From Elysia marginata (taxonomy: Eukaryota; Mollusca; Gastropoda; Plakobranchidae), in NCBI GenBank assembly GCA_019649035.1, contig BMAT01003131.1, positions 174,197 through 219,813 of the forward strand: a DNA stretch of 45,617 nucleotides, given 5' to 3'. Position numbers and translations under genes: made by a program. The notes under the pieces were generated by a model. It was not told where the DNA came from. It saw nothing but the letters and a program-made list of their open reading frames with translations, and searched no databases. Each line of letters starts with the position of its first letter. The stretch's first letter is position 1. Shown here piece after piece: positions 27,084 to 30,320 of the stretch.

Positions 27084-30000
27084 GGTGGTGGTGGAGTTTA
27101 TAAAATTCATATAGATGATGATCATGTTTGCGGTAGAAGTGTCGCTGGTGGTGATTTTTAATGAAACTGATCACGATAATGCTGCTACTAACAATTATTA
27201 TTTTGAAGCTACAGTGGGGTAGAATTGAATTGAAGGGTATTTTTACAAGCCCAATTCCACTTCAAAGCTGCTCTCAGGGCTTGGTTTCTAATGATAATGT
27301 ACGGGCTGCCACCCAGAGACTAGCAGGGATACCATGACTTAGCCTCTGCGGGTCACATTATACAACAGTGGAGAGGCTGGTTCGGGTGATAATTTTCATA
27401 CGCTGATCAGATCATTGAAAATTGTTGTTGGCGTGGGTATTGACATAAATACTGCCTGCGATGATCAAAGTGCAGTGTCTTCATTATAAATCATATGGAA
27501 GATACTGGACTTAGATTGATTCTGGTACAACCAACGGGATTCACAGCGCCAGCTAGAATTTGAAAGAGGATAAAAACAAATTGGGATCTCGAGTGGGGAT
27601 AAAGGTCAGAATAAATCTTCTAAAAGAGCGCCTTATGCATTTAAAATACCACAGCAATCGAGGCAATTACCGCCCTGATTGTCTCAATACGCTTTTAAAA
27701 TGCTCTTACTTTGCGTAAGACGAAGTAAGAGAGTTATTATCTCCACTTTTAGCCGTATTCGGGGTAGAGCTGCAGCAAGAAATTGATCAAAGAGCCAATG
27801 CAATATCGATAGCCTGTGGCATGAGAGTGACATTTTTTAGATTTTTATGTGGGTGCTTCCTCTCTTTACCAGGGGATAAGACTTCAAAGTGAGGACAAAT
27901 TGCTAGGCAAAAACATATCAAAAATACAAATATGATAACAAACAACAAAAGAGTAGAAATAAAATTCGAGGCAGTCGAAAAAACTCATGGTTATGATCTT
28001 ACACCGACGAAGGCAGTCTAAAGGCTTTCCATGCACGCCTTACATTTCAAAGCATGTGGTGCAGCAACCCGTAAGACCTTCAATTTAATACTAGTTTCTA
28101 CAAACCTCAAGCACTGCTTTTAGTCAGGTACCCATTTTACAGGGGGGGGGCAAATTGAGAAAAGTTTGGATAAAACTCTTTTAGTTAAATATTTCAGCAA
28201 GAGCCGTAGTTGGAAACCGAACACATAAACCACTGATCTATGCCGCGACACAAATTTTTACATTGTGGATGTTCTGGAAAAGTGTGTTTTTATGTATCTT
28301 AAAAGGCTGAAAGCGTTATAGCAAAGTTTTTCTAAACCACTGGTACATTCCATTTCACAAAAAATGTAAAGAGATTTATTATTTTAATCACAGTAGATTT
28401 TTTTGTAGAGTCCTAACTCAAAACTTGTCACGGCGAATTAGTGGTTGCCCCTTAGAACATATACAAAAAGTTTAATATCAGTACAGTACAGAAAACACAT
28501 TTTTTTTATTTAAAAGAATCGGGCCATTTCAAACAGAAAGTTTGTAAACTCCACTTCTAACTTTAAAAAAATAAACCGGAAAAAGAACAATAAAAATCTC
28601 TTTCAATCTTGTCTGCGAGATACTACCTTCAGATTGTCTGGATATCACCAATACCCGTAAAATTTTTTGGACAAACATTACAAAATTCAGGTCTACTTTG
28701 TAATTTTTCTCCTCATCCGACCTTCGTTCTTTCCTGCGAAGCCGCTTAAGGAATTTCTGTTACGCCAAATAAAAACAACGAAAAGTTCTCTCAACACAGC
28801 CATCAGTCTTCGCTGGCCGGTGCCTCTGTTTGATAACGAAATATTTACTTTTCCCTTTACGTCACCTTTTCATCTGTTGTGTTAAATTTGTGGGTTGAAG
28901 CATTAGTCTGTCTTGTTAGACCTTGAGACTTGTGCATCAGATTTTGTCAGTTAGTTTGTTCTTTATTAGCGTATGAACCCTCTATCATATAATAATAAAA
29001 TTAAACTTGTTTATTCTGACTGTGTCATTCAATTTAATCTTTATTAGAGAATGAATCTCCTATGACATAATGATAAAAATCAAACTTCTTTATTCAGAGT
29101 GTGTCATTCAATTTGATCTATATTAGCGTATTAATCCTCTATCATATAATGATAAAATTAAACTTTTTTTTTCAGACTGTATCATTCAATTTGATCTATA
29201 TTAGCGTATTAATCCTTTATCATATAATGATAAAATTAAACTTTTTTTGCAGACTGTATCATTCAATTTGATCTTTATTAGCGTATGAATCCTCTATCAT
29301 ATAATGATAAAATTAAACTTTTTTTTTCAGACTGTATCATTCAATTTGATCTTTATTAGCGTATGAATCCTCTATCCTATAATGATAAAATTAAACTTTT
29401 TTTTGCAGNNNNNNNNNNNNNNNNNNNNNNNNNNNNNNNNNNNNNNNNNNNNNNNNNNNNNNNNNNNNNNNNNNNNNNNNNNNNNNNNNNNNNNNNNNNN
29501 NNNNNNNNNNNNNNNNNNNNNNNNNNNNNNNNNNNNNNNNNNNNNNNNNNNNNNNNNNNNNNNNNNNNNNNNNNNNNNNNNNNNNNNNNNNNNNNNNNNN
29601 NNNNNNNNNNNNNNNNNNNNNNNNNNNNNNNNNNNNNNNNNNNNNNNNNNNNNNNNNNAAACTTTTTTTTTCAGTCTGTGTCATTCAATTTGATCTTTAT
29701 TAGCGTATTAATCCTCTATCCTATAATGATAAAATTAAACTTTTTTTTGCAGACTGTGTTGTTCAGATTATTCTAACTTAGCGTATGAAACTTTAATCAC
29801 GTAATGATCAAATCAAACCTGTTCATTAAACTTTGTCATTCAATTTGATCTTCACTAGAATCCCCTGCTTCGTCATTCAATTTTATATTCACTAGGATTC
29901 CCTACGAATCCCCTGCCACATAATGATAAAATCAGATAACTAGTCAGATAACTCTGATGGATTCTGGTGTACGTTAACCTGGACAATTTGAGAACAGCTA

Positions 30001-30290
30001 AAAGATCTTTTGCTACCCTTGTAGGTACCGGTATTCCACATTGTATGACACTTTGATACGCTACAGGTGATGAAAAATGAAATTAAAACAAACAAATATT
30101 CAGCCCTCTTACCAGTGGAGTTGGTGAGATTGGAACTCGGCGTTGAGGTGATATTCATGATTTCTGGAGAAGAGCCGTTGTTGACATTCGCGAGTTGAGC
30201 ATCTGTGGTTCCTAATCCTAAGAAAAACGGCGCTGCTAACCAAACGGCAGCAAATACAGCCACAGAGGTTCGGTATAACCTAGCAGTCAT
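147..30290 (-). CDS. crb: Crumbs homologue (apical polarity protein), 22 coding exons, 3' end off the window
   Basis: Seen: 22 exons with GT-AG borders join in frame to 4005 nt, 1335 residues, with no stop. Order: signal peptide (residues 1 to about 31), an N-linked-site-rich linker, 23 EGF-like modules (about 61-1022), LamG1 (about 1023-1192), EGF24 (about 1202-1246), start of LamG2 (from 1249). Many EGFs carry the calcium-binding D-I-N/D-E-C start. Known: this EGF/LamG alternation, with R-P-Y-x-G before the last EGF cysteine followed by A-A-T-F, marks Crumbs, a single-pass apical membrane protein that recruits the Pals1/Stardust-Patj complex through its cytoplasmic tail. The membrane span and tail would lie left of position 1. 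Intron phases 1 to 22 are 1,1,1,1,0,1,2,0,1,2,1,2,1,1,2,0,1,2,0,1,1,0. Alternatives (Notch ligand, fibropellin, Eyes shut/agrin type) fit the EGF-LamG linker less well. Confidence 0.9.
1465..1523. repeat. (GTT)n microsatellite
   Basis: About 20 GTT units with one interrupted unit near 1493. Confidence 0.95.
1714..1790. mobile_element. Palindromic MITE-like element, copy 1
   Basis: Arms of about 31 bases begin CTGCCGTGGACAAAC on the left and end GTTTGCCTACGGCAG on the right, around a short loop containing AAACCATAT. The inner arm GCAGTATCTC/GAGATACTGC is shared with copies at 24540 and 27452. Confidence 0.75.
1945..2091 (-). CDS. crb: crb exon 21: EGF24 between LamG1 and LamG2 (residues 1199-1248)
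   Basis: A symmetric phase-1 exon of 147 nt. [26 protein letters not shown]: the R-P-Y-x-G wording in this inter-LamG EGF is characteristic of Crumbs proteins. Acceptor TTTTAG|GGA, donor GATG|GTGAGT. Confidence 0.9.
2092..3053 (-). other. crb intron 20
   Basis: About 1 kb of AT-rich sequence with a short TG run near 2821. I see no gene or clear mobile element. Confidence 0.8.
3054..3393 (-). CDS. crb: crb exon 20: second half of LamG1 (residues 1086-1199)
   Basis: Continues the LamG strand as IAVRYKI, then [16 protein letters not shown] and the closing [13 protein letters not shown] motif typical of LamG ends. Acceptor ATCCAG|ATT (phase 0), donor ACAG|GTTAGA (phase 1). Confidence 0.92.
4159..4570. 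mobile_element. Pogo/Tigger-like nonautonomous DNA transposon
   Basis: Seen: 412 bp with ends CAGTCAAATCTG and CAGGTTCGACTG (10 of 12 inverted matches), each flanked by TA. Subterminal GGTGACC and GCGGTCA also pair. Known: CAGT-type ends with TA duplication are usual for pogo/Tigger elements. There is no transposase ORF inside. A G-run lies at about 4299-4310. Confidence 0.65.
4626..4795 (+). mobile_element. TIR-family fragment (forward)
   Basis: Starts with AATGAGTCTGATGTCGGAA and shares the middle of the family (TTTTCCACATAAA, GTTATGCAATTTT, TTTAGAAGCTCAGAAAA). The right terminus is missing and it abuts an inverted copy. Confidence 0.6.
4796..5285 (-). mobile_element. TIR-family element (inverted), split by a SINE
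   Basis: Left end GGTGAATGAGTCAGATGTCG; interior to 4883 is the reverse complement of the family's right half. The remaining half resumes at about 5205 (TTGTTGATTTGAAATATAGA) and ends with a terminus-like AATTCACCCTGGACACAAG. The SINE at 4886-5200 interrupts it, so it inserted later. Confidence 0.65.
4886..5200 (+). mobile_element. tRNA-derived SINE
   Basis: A pol III type-2 promoter: A box TGGCAGAGTGGTTAGC near 4889 and B box GGTCCGATTCC at 4933-4943, with tRNA-like spacing. A non-tRNA body follows (CCTGTAAAATGGGTACCCAG near 5007). A diverged relative lies at about 28120-28252 on the minus strand. Confidence 0.8.
5365..5776 (-). CDS. crb: crb exon 19: EGF22 end, EGF23, first half of LamG1 (residues 948-1085)
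   Basis: [12 protein letters not shown] completes EGF22. EGF23 runs from GCDSSRRIC to GYRGTNC. LamG1 starts near residue 1023 with DFSF and shows the typical beta pattern ([27 protein letters not shown]). Acceptor CTCAG|TTGT; donor AAGG|GTACAG, phase 0, chosen because only this lets exon 20 stay open. Confidence 0.9.
5777..6855 (-). other. crb intron 18
   Basis: 1.1 kb. Contains one full TIR-family copy near the exon 19 side. 6110-6855 is AT-rich with no gene seen. Confidence 0.85.
5876..6105 (+). mobile_element. TIR-family element, forward copy
   Basis: Left end ATGAGTTAGATGTCGGAA, middle TTTTGATAATTTCATGCAG and GATGCTCAGAGAATGGC, right end TTATGACATCCAACC then GGAGACAAGAC. It matches the copies at 14172 and 18366. 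Confidence 0.65.
6856..7042 (-). CDS. crb: crb exon 18: EGF21 and half of EGF22 (residues 886-948)
   Basis: [32 protein letters not shown], then [16 protein letters not shown]. Acceptor CCTCAG|GGG, donor GGAAA|GTAAGA, phase 2. Confidence 0.9.
7043..7595 (-). other. crb intron 17
   Basis: 553 bp, more than half of it a LINE 3' end in the opposite orientation to crb. Confidence 0.85.
7205..7511 (+). mobile_element. LINE 3' end (C-terminus of reverse transcriptase ORF) with GAAT tail
   Basis: Plus-strand translation reads YFG near the start, then [20 protein letters not shown] and NRESWRERT, stop. This is the familiar C-terminal block of non-LTR retrotransposon ORF2 (R-R-G-R-P-x-x-x-W-x-D-x-I-x-D-W ... 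DR-x-x-W-R). It is followed by about 95 bp of 3' sequence and a (GAAT)n tail ending at 7511, a typical 5'-truncated insertion antisense to crb. Confidence 0.85.
7596..7803 (-). CDS. crb: crb exon 17: rest of EGF19 and EGF20 with an insert (residues 817-886)
   Basis: [15 protein letters not shown] closes EGF19. EGF20 has [12 protein letters not shown], then about 20 extra residues (including [10 protein letters not shown]) before [11 protein letters not shown]. Acceptor TTCAAG|GGC, donor CAAAG|GTGAGA, phase 1. Confidence 0.87.
7804..9068 (-). other. crb intron 16
   Basis: 1.27 kb. Holds a GATA/GATG-like degenerate stretch (about 7846-7960) and a foldback element at 8312-8419; otherwise AT-rich without a visible gene. 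Confidence 0.85.
8312..8419. mobile_element. Foldback MITE-like element, 108 bp
   Basis: Ends ATTGGGAATGAGATTAG and CTATTCTCATTCCCAAT are inverted repeats, and similarity continues inward (AAAATT, CCTGC/GCAGG), so most of the element can pair with itself. Confidence 0.65.
9069..9183 (-). CDS. crb: crb exon 16: rest of EGF18, start of EGF19 (residues 778-816)
   Basis: [16 protein letters not shown] closes EGF18. EGF19 has NINDC, CDNGGTC (O-fucose-type) and VDGVK. Acceptor CTACAG|TTTC, donor TAAAG|GTGAAC, phase 0. Confidence 0.88.
9184..10687 (-). other. crb intron 15
   Basis: 1.5 kb, AT-rich. A GC-richer patch at 9981-10142 has an open plus-strand frame (see findings). I see no identifiable mobile element. 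Confidence 0.8.
10688..10883 (-). CDS. crb: crb exon 15: EGF17 and half of EGF18 (residues 713-778)
   Basis: EGF17: [30 protein letters not shown]18 begins [10 protein letters not shown] and stops after CQDGLN at donor AATAG|GTGGG, phase 2. Acceptor TCTAG|ATCC. Confidence 0.92.
10884..11635 (-). other. crb intron 14
   Basis: 752 bp, AT-rich. I see no gene, repeat or mobile element. Confidence 0.8.
11636..11761 (-). CDS. crb: crb exon 14: end of EGF15 and EGF16 (residues 671-713)
   Basis: TLCES closes EGF15. EGF16 lacks the calcium-binding start and has CQNGATC (O-fucose-type) and CVCAPGYTG. Symmetric phase 1, 126 nt. Acceptor CACAG|GGAC, donor CTG|GTGAGG. Confidence 0.85.
11762..12331 (-). 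other. crb intron 13
   Basis: 570 bp. Contains a TC/TATC-rich stretch at about 11838-11906 and otherwise no recognised content. Confidence 0.8.
11838..11906. repeat. Pyrimidine-rich simple repeat (TC, TATC)
   Basis: Imperfect CT and CTAT runs, ending near TCTCTCTCTTGTC. Confidence 0.85.
12332..12513 (-). CDS. crb: crb exon 13: end of EGF14 with an insert, EGF15 (residues 610-671)
   Basis: [10 protein letters not shown] precedes the expected GYTGQNC, so EGF14 has about 16 extra residues before its last cysteine. EGF15: DINEC, an extended first loop, FSCYC and a degenerate last loop. Acceptor CCGCAG|TGTC, donor GTTG|GTAAG, phase 1. Confidence 0.85.
12514..13329 (-). other. crb intron 12
   Basis: 816 bp, largely a decayed retroelement in the same orientation as crb. 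Confidence 0.85.
12606..13115 (-). pseudogene. Decayed non-LTR retrotransposon ORF end with RNase H domain
   Basis: On the minus strand, [11 protein letters not shown] (like the RNase H D-S-K-S-V motif), then LQ-x-IPGHCKI and KEKADH in a shifted frame, then [17 protein letters not shown] and a decayed C-terminal Cys/His-like region. The order RNase H, then R-L-R-T-G-H, is that of RNase H-bearing non-LTR elements. It carries at least one frameshift and several stops, so it is dead. Confidence 0.8.
13330..13462 (-). CDS. crb: crb exon 12: end of EGF13, most of EGF14 (residues 566-610)
   Basis: EGF14 has [16 protein letters not shown] and YTCTC, then leaves the usual CxxGYxG pattern (Q-Q-K-I-I-D-I-S) at a phase-2 donor TCCAG|GTAGC. 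Acceptor TGAAG|GTTTT has a weak pyrimidine tract. Confidence 0.85.
13750..14005 (-). mobile_element. TIR-family element, inverted copy
   Basis: Begins GTGTAAATGAATCAGATTTTG. The interior is the reverse complement of the family (CTAAGCTTTCAAACATT, TTTGATTTAAAATATAGAG) and it ends GACATCCATTTCAC. Confidence 0.6.
14172..14425 (+). mobile_element. TIR-family element, forward copy
   Basis: Left end CACATCCAGGGAGAATGAG, middle AAATCAACAAAGTTTTAG, GTTTGGAAGCTTAAG, ACGCCTTTGAAGGTGAAAT, right end CACATCTGATTCATTAACC. One of the most complete copies. Confidence 0.7.
15071..15234 (-). CDS. crb: crb exon 11: rest of EGF12 and EGF13 (residues 511-566)
   Basis: [15 protein letters not shown] closes EGF12 after a few extra residues (E-P-R-V-H-D). 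EGF13: NIDDC, a longer first loop (AIAGPGAC), [12 protein letters not shown]. Acceptor GACAG|TGAA, donor ATTG|GTAAGT, phase 1. Confidence 0.87.
15235..15672 (-). other. crb intron 10
   Basis: 438 bp, AT-rich, nothing recognised. Confidence 0.8.
15673..15856 (-). CDS. crb: crb exon 10: EGF11 and first half of EGF12 (residues 450-511)
   Basis: EGF11: NINDC, CQNNGTC (O-fucose-type), [15 protein letters not shown]12 begins with CAFSPC and KNGGNCS. Acceptor CCCAG|GCC, donor TCAAG|GTGGGT, phase 2. Confidence 0.9.
15857..16396 (-). other. crb intron 9
   Basis: 540 bp, including a 188-bp TIR element. The remainder has a short CT run near 16270. Confidence 0.85.
15911..16098. mobile_element. Short TIR element (GGGCTGTTTCA ends), 188 bp
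   Basis: Left end GGGCTGTTTCATGAACT and right end AGTCCTGAAACAGCCC are inverted repeats (11 exact, then partial). No coding capacity. No clear target duplication, so the superfamily is unassigned. Confidence 0.65.
16397..16547 (-). CDS. crb: crb exon 9: rest of EGF9 and EGF10 (residues 400-450)
   Basis: VNGYKCEC continues EGF9. EGF10 has KDIDEC, CQTGKC and [11 protein letters not shown]. Acceptor TCCAG|GTC (phase 0), donor ACAG|GTTAGT (phase 1). No methionine in frame, so it does not appear as an ATG-initiated ORF. Confidence 0.88.
16548..17714 (-). other. crb intron 8
   Basis: 1.17 kb, AT-rich. I see no gene or convincing element. Confidence 0.8.
17715..17841 (-). CDS. crb: crb exon 8: rest of EGF8, start of EGF9 (residues 357-399)
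   Basis: Starts at the third cysteine of EGF8 ([12 protein letters not shown]) and runs to the first half of EGF9 ([16 protein letters not shown]). Enters in phase 2, leaves in phase 0 at ATG|GTAAAA. 127 nt. Confidence 0.88.
17960..18125 (+). mobile_element. TIR-family element, partial forward copy
   Basis: Middle TTGATAATGCCATGAAATAA and CAACATTTGGAGGATTAG; right half GAAATGCCTTGTAAATG and AAATTGTGACAACC. The left end is poorly preserved. Confidence 0.55.
18366..18650 (+). mobile_element. TIR-family element, forward copy with G-rich block
   Basis: Left end GGAATGAGTCAGATATCGG; right part TTTGAAAGCTTAGAAGAATG, ACAGATATGCCTTTGC, ATGACACATGACTCATTCC, i.e. near-complete inverted ends. A T/G-rich block fills 18402-18452. 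Confidence 0.7.
18410..18452 (+). repeat. G-run block (quadruplex-capable)
   Basis: Successive G-runs of about 6, 5, 9 and 6 on the plus strand, which is the template strand of crb. By pattern it meets the four-G-run rule for a G-quadruplex. Confidence 0.7.
18833..19025 (-). CDS. crb: crb exon 7: end of EGF6, EGF7, start of EGF8 (residues 293-357)
   Basis: EGF6 closes with N-P-S-T-T-G-C, a slightly extended last loop. EGF7 has CQNGASC (O-fucose-type) and [17 protein letters not shown]8 begins [11 protein letters not shown]. Donor GCGAC|GTAAGT, phase 2, cutting EGF8 just before its third cysteine. Confidence 0.88.
19026..20156 (-). other. crb intron 6
   Basis: 1.13 kb. A TIR-family copy lies at about 19750-19945 and T/G runs near 20024-20045; otherwise AT-rich and featureless. 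Confidence 0.8.
19750..19945 (+). mobile_element. TIR-family element, forward copy
   Basis: AAATGAGTTGAAAAACGG at the left; AAATCAACTCAACTTTTAAC, GTTTGGAGGCTTTGAAA, CAGATATGCCTTTCAAG and TTGCAACATCCGACTGTGG to the right. Confidence 0.55.
20157..20370 (-). CDS. crb: crb exon 6: EGF5 and most of EGF6 (residues 222-293)
   Basis: Acceptor CCAG|CAAGTG. EGF5 has CLSQPC (fits the C-x-S-x-P-C O-glucose consensus) and [10 protein letters not shown] (fits the Asp/Asn hydroxylation consensus). EGF6 has NIDDC and [12 protein letters not shown]. Donor CTG|GTAAGT, phase 1. Confidence 0.92.
20371..21151 (-). other. crb intron 5
   Basis: 781 bp with one TIR-family copy and an ATATAT tract next to the exon 5 donor. 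Confidence 0.8.
20818..21035 (+). mobile_element. TIR-family element, forward copy
   Basis: Contains TAAGTCATGCAGTTTTCAAC, ATTTGAAAGCTCGGAAAAA, TGTGAAATTTGCAACATCC. The left terminus CGCATCAGAGGT is degenerate. Confidence 0.55.
21152..21291 (-). CDS. crb: crb exon 5: end of EGF3 and EGF4 (residues 175-221)
   Basis: GYNGTNCS closes EGF3. EGF4 starts Q-D-I-N-E-C and reads through [15 protein letters not shown]. The donor could be GTG|GTATGT (chosen) or six bases earlier; both are phase 0 and match the phase-0 start of exon 6. A short TA repeat lies about 30 bases into the intron. Confidence 0.87.
22092..22150. repeat. (TTA)n microsatellite
   Basis: About 16 TTA units followed by CATCATCATT. 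Confidence 0.95.
22676..23540. repeat. Degenerate tandem array (GTTTACCTGTA / TTACAAGTTT units)
   Basis: Some 15 loosely spaced copies of a GTTTACcTGTA motif alternating with AAAGTTACAAGTTTGAGAC. A longer phrase (GACTCATGCCAAAAAAGTTC) recurs about 219 bp apart (near 22680 and 22900). It looks like the old, diverged part of the array that becomes exact at 23541. Confidence 0.7.
23541..23710. repeat. 40-bp minisatellite containing copies of the exon 4 splice donor
   Basis: AAAGTTTACCTGT begins at 23541, 23581, 23621, 23661 and 23701, an exact 40-base period. On the crb strand each unit reads ACAG|GTAAACTTT, identical to the real donor at 23710/23709. The last unit merges into exon 4 itself. 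Confidence 0.92.
23710..23823 (-). CDS. crb: crb exon 4: end of EGF2 and most of EGF3 (residues 137-175)
   Basis: Encodes GYTGVICE then an EGF with CGTQPC, CVHGTC and YTCDCTGTG, completed by exon 5. Phase 1 at both ends, 114 nt. The donor ACAG|GTAAACTTT is also the edge of a 40-bp minisatellite that repeats the same donor four more times downstream in the transcript (plus-strand 23541-23700). Confidence 0.88.
23925..24538. repeat. Tandem repeat of about 290 bp, roughly two copies
   Basis: GACCGTCTCATAATAAAGCT (near 23970) recurs about 295 bp on as GACCGTCTCATTATAAAGCT. GTACATCATG plus TTCGATAAAGACCTT recur about 285 bp apart (24092, 24377). The left edge TACAGTGGAAACTCTCGG resembles pogo/Tigger ends. 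Confidence 0.7.
24540..24617. mobile_element. Palindromic MITE-like element, copy 2
   Basis: CTGCCGGGGACAGGC...GTGCAGTATCT, loop with AAACCATATATATGG, then GAGATACTGCAC and TATCCCTGG. Same fold and inner arm as the copy at 1714. Confidence 0.7.
25731..25832 (-). CDS. crb: crb exon 3: first two thirds of EGF2 (residues 103-137)
   Basis: Encodes CAIEPC, CQNQGTC and FKCTCPQG. The module is completed by exon 4 (YTGVICE). CQNQGTC fits the C-x4-S/T-C O-fucose consensus. Phase 1 at both ends, 102 nt, donor AAG|GTGAG. Too short and methionine-free to show as a standalone ORF; found by splice sites and EGF spacing. Confidence 0.88.
25833..26448 (-). other. crb intron 2
   Basis: 616 bp. A direct repeat (AGTGGAGAAAAgTcGGCTTTT) at about 26068 and 26326 and some CAT/CAA-rich tracts; no gene. 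Confidence 0.8.
26449..26577 (-). CDS. crb: crb exon 2: EGF1 (residues 60-103)
   Basis: One complete EGF module (CYKKPC, NGRC, YKCICPP, GTNCE) between acceptor CAG|GTGAC and donor CAA|GTGAGC. It is symmetric, phase 1 at both ends and 129 nt long, so it could be skipped without a frameshift. Confidence 0.88.
26797..27092. repeat. Long GAT/GTG trinucleotide repeat
   Basis: Nearly 300 bp of GAT units (interrupted near 26845 and 26930-26990) ending in about nine GTG units. It yields artefactual poly-Met, poly-His and poly-Ile frames. Confidence 0.95.
27452..27525. mobile_element. Palindromic MITE-like element, copy 3
   Basis: AAAGTGCAGTGTCTTC, then ATAAATCATATGGAAGATACTGGACTT; the arms and loop match copies 1 and 2 with more divergence. 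Confidence 0.6.
28120..28252 (-). mobile_element. Diverged SINE relative
   Basis: On the minus strand: CGGCATAGATCAGTGGTTTATG (A-box-like), GGTTTCCAACTACGGC (B-box region), CCCCTGTAAAATGGGTACCTG (the same body phrase as the SINE at 4886). Confidence 0.55.
28950..29935. repeat. 78-bp minisatellite, about ten or more copies
   Basis: CATTCAATTTgATCT recurs at 29026, 29105, 29183, 29260, 29338 and 29682 (period 77-79). Unit features: ATTAGCGTATgAATCC, ATAATGATAAAATTAAAC and an inserted T-run ending CAGACTG. Edge copies are more diverged. Confidence 0.92.
29409..29658. other. Assembly gap (250 N)
   Basis: Exactly 250 N, flanked on both sides by the same 78-bp repeat; true length unknown. Confidence 0.99.
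30113..30290 (-). CDS. crb: crb exon 1: start codon, signal peptide, linker (residues 1-60)
   Basis: ATG at 30290-30288 in a good context (A at -3), preceded by A-rich leader. Residues 11-27 form a hydrophobic core ([17 protein letters not shown]) and T-D-A around residue 31 suits signal peptidase. A Ser/Thr/Asn-rich linker with several N-x-S/T sites follows. Donor TG|GTAAGAG, phase 1. Whether untranslated exons lie further upstream cannot be seen. Confidence 0.85.
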
Positions 30291-30292
30291 TG

Positions 30293-30320
30293 TTTTTTTT
30301 TTTTTTGTTTTTTTTTTTTT
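30293..30320 (-). promoter_or_regulatory. A-tract just upstream of the crb start codon
   Basis: On the crb strand A13-C-A14, ending three bases (ACA) before the ATG. If transcribed, this would be an A-rich leader. No promoter element can be assigned with confidence further upstream. Confidence 0.6.

Larger units (their letters stand above)
26578..30112 (-). other. crb intron 1
   Basis: The longest intron (3.5 kb including 250 N). Holds a GAT trinucleotide expansion, palindromic element copy 3, a SINE relative, and a 78-bp minisatellite with the assembly gap. 27540-28100 and 28260-28950 show nothing I can name. Confidence 0.85.

Noticed and set aside
26686..27174. Poly-His, poly-Ile and poly-Met frames of 115-162 codons
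   Set aside because: Pure translation of the GAT/GTG repeat on both strands; not genes.
29363..29776. ORFs across the N gap
   Set aside because: They consist largely of unknown bases and minisatellite.
28950..29935. CRISPR-like array
   Set aside because: Units are contiguous 78-bp tandem copies with no unique spacers, in animal intron DNA.
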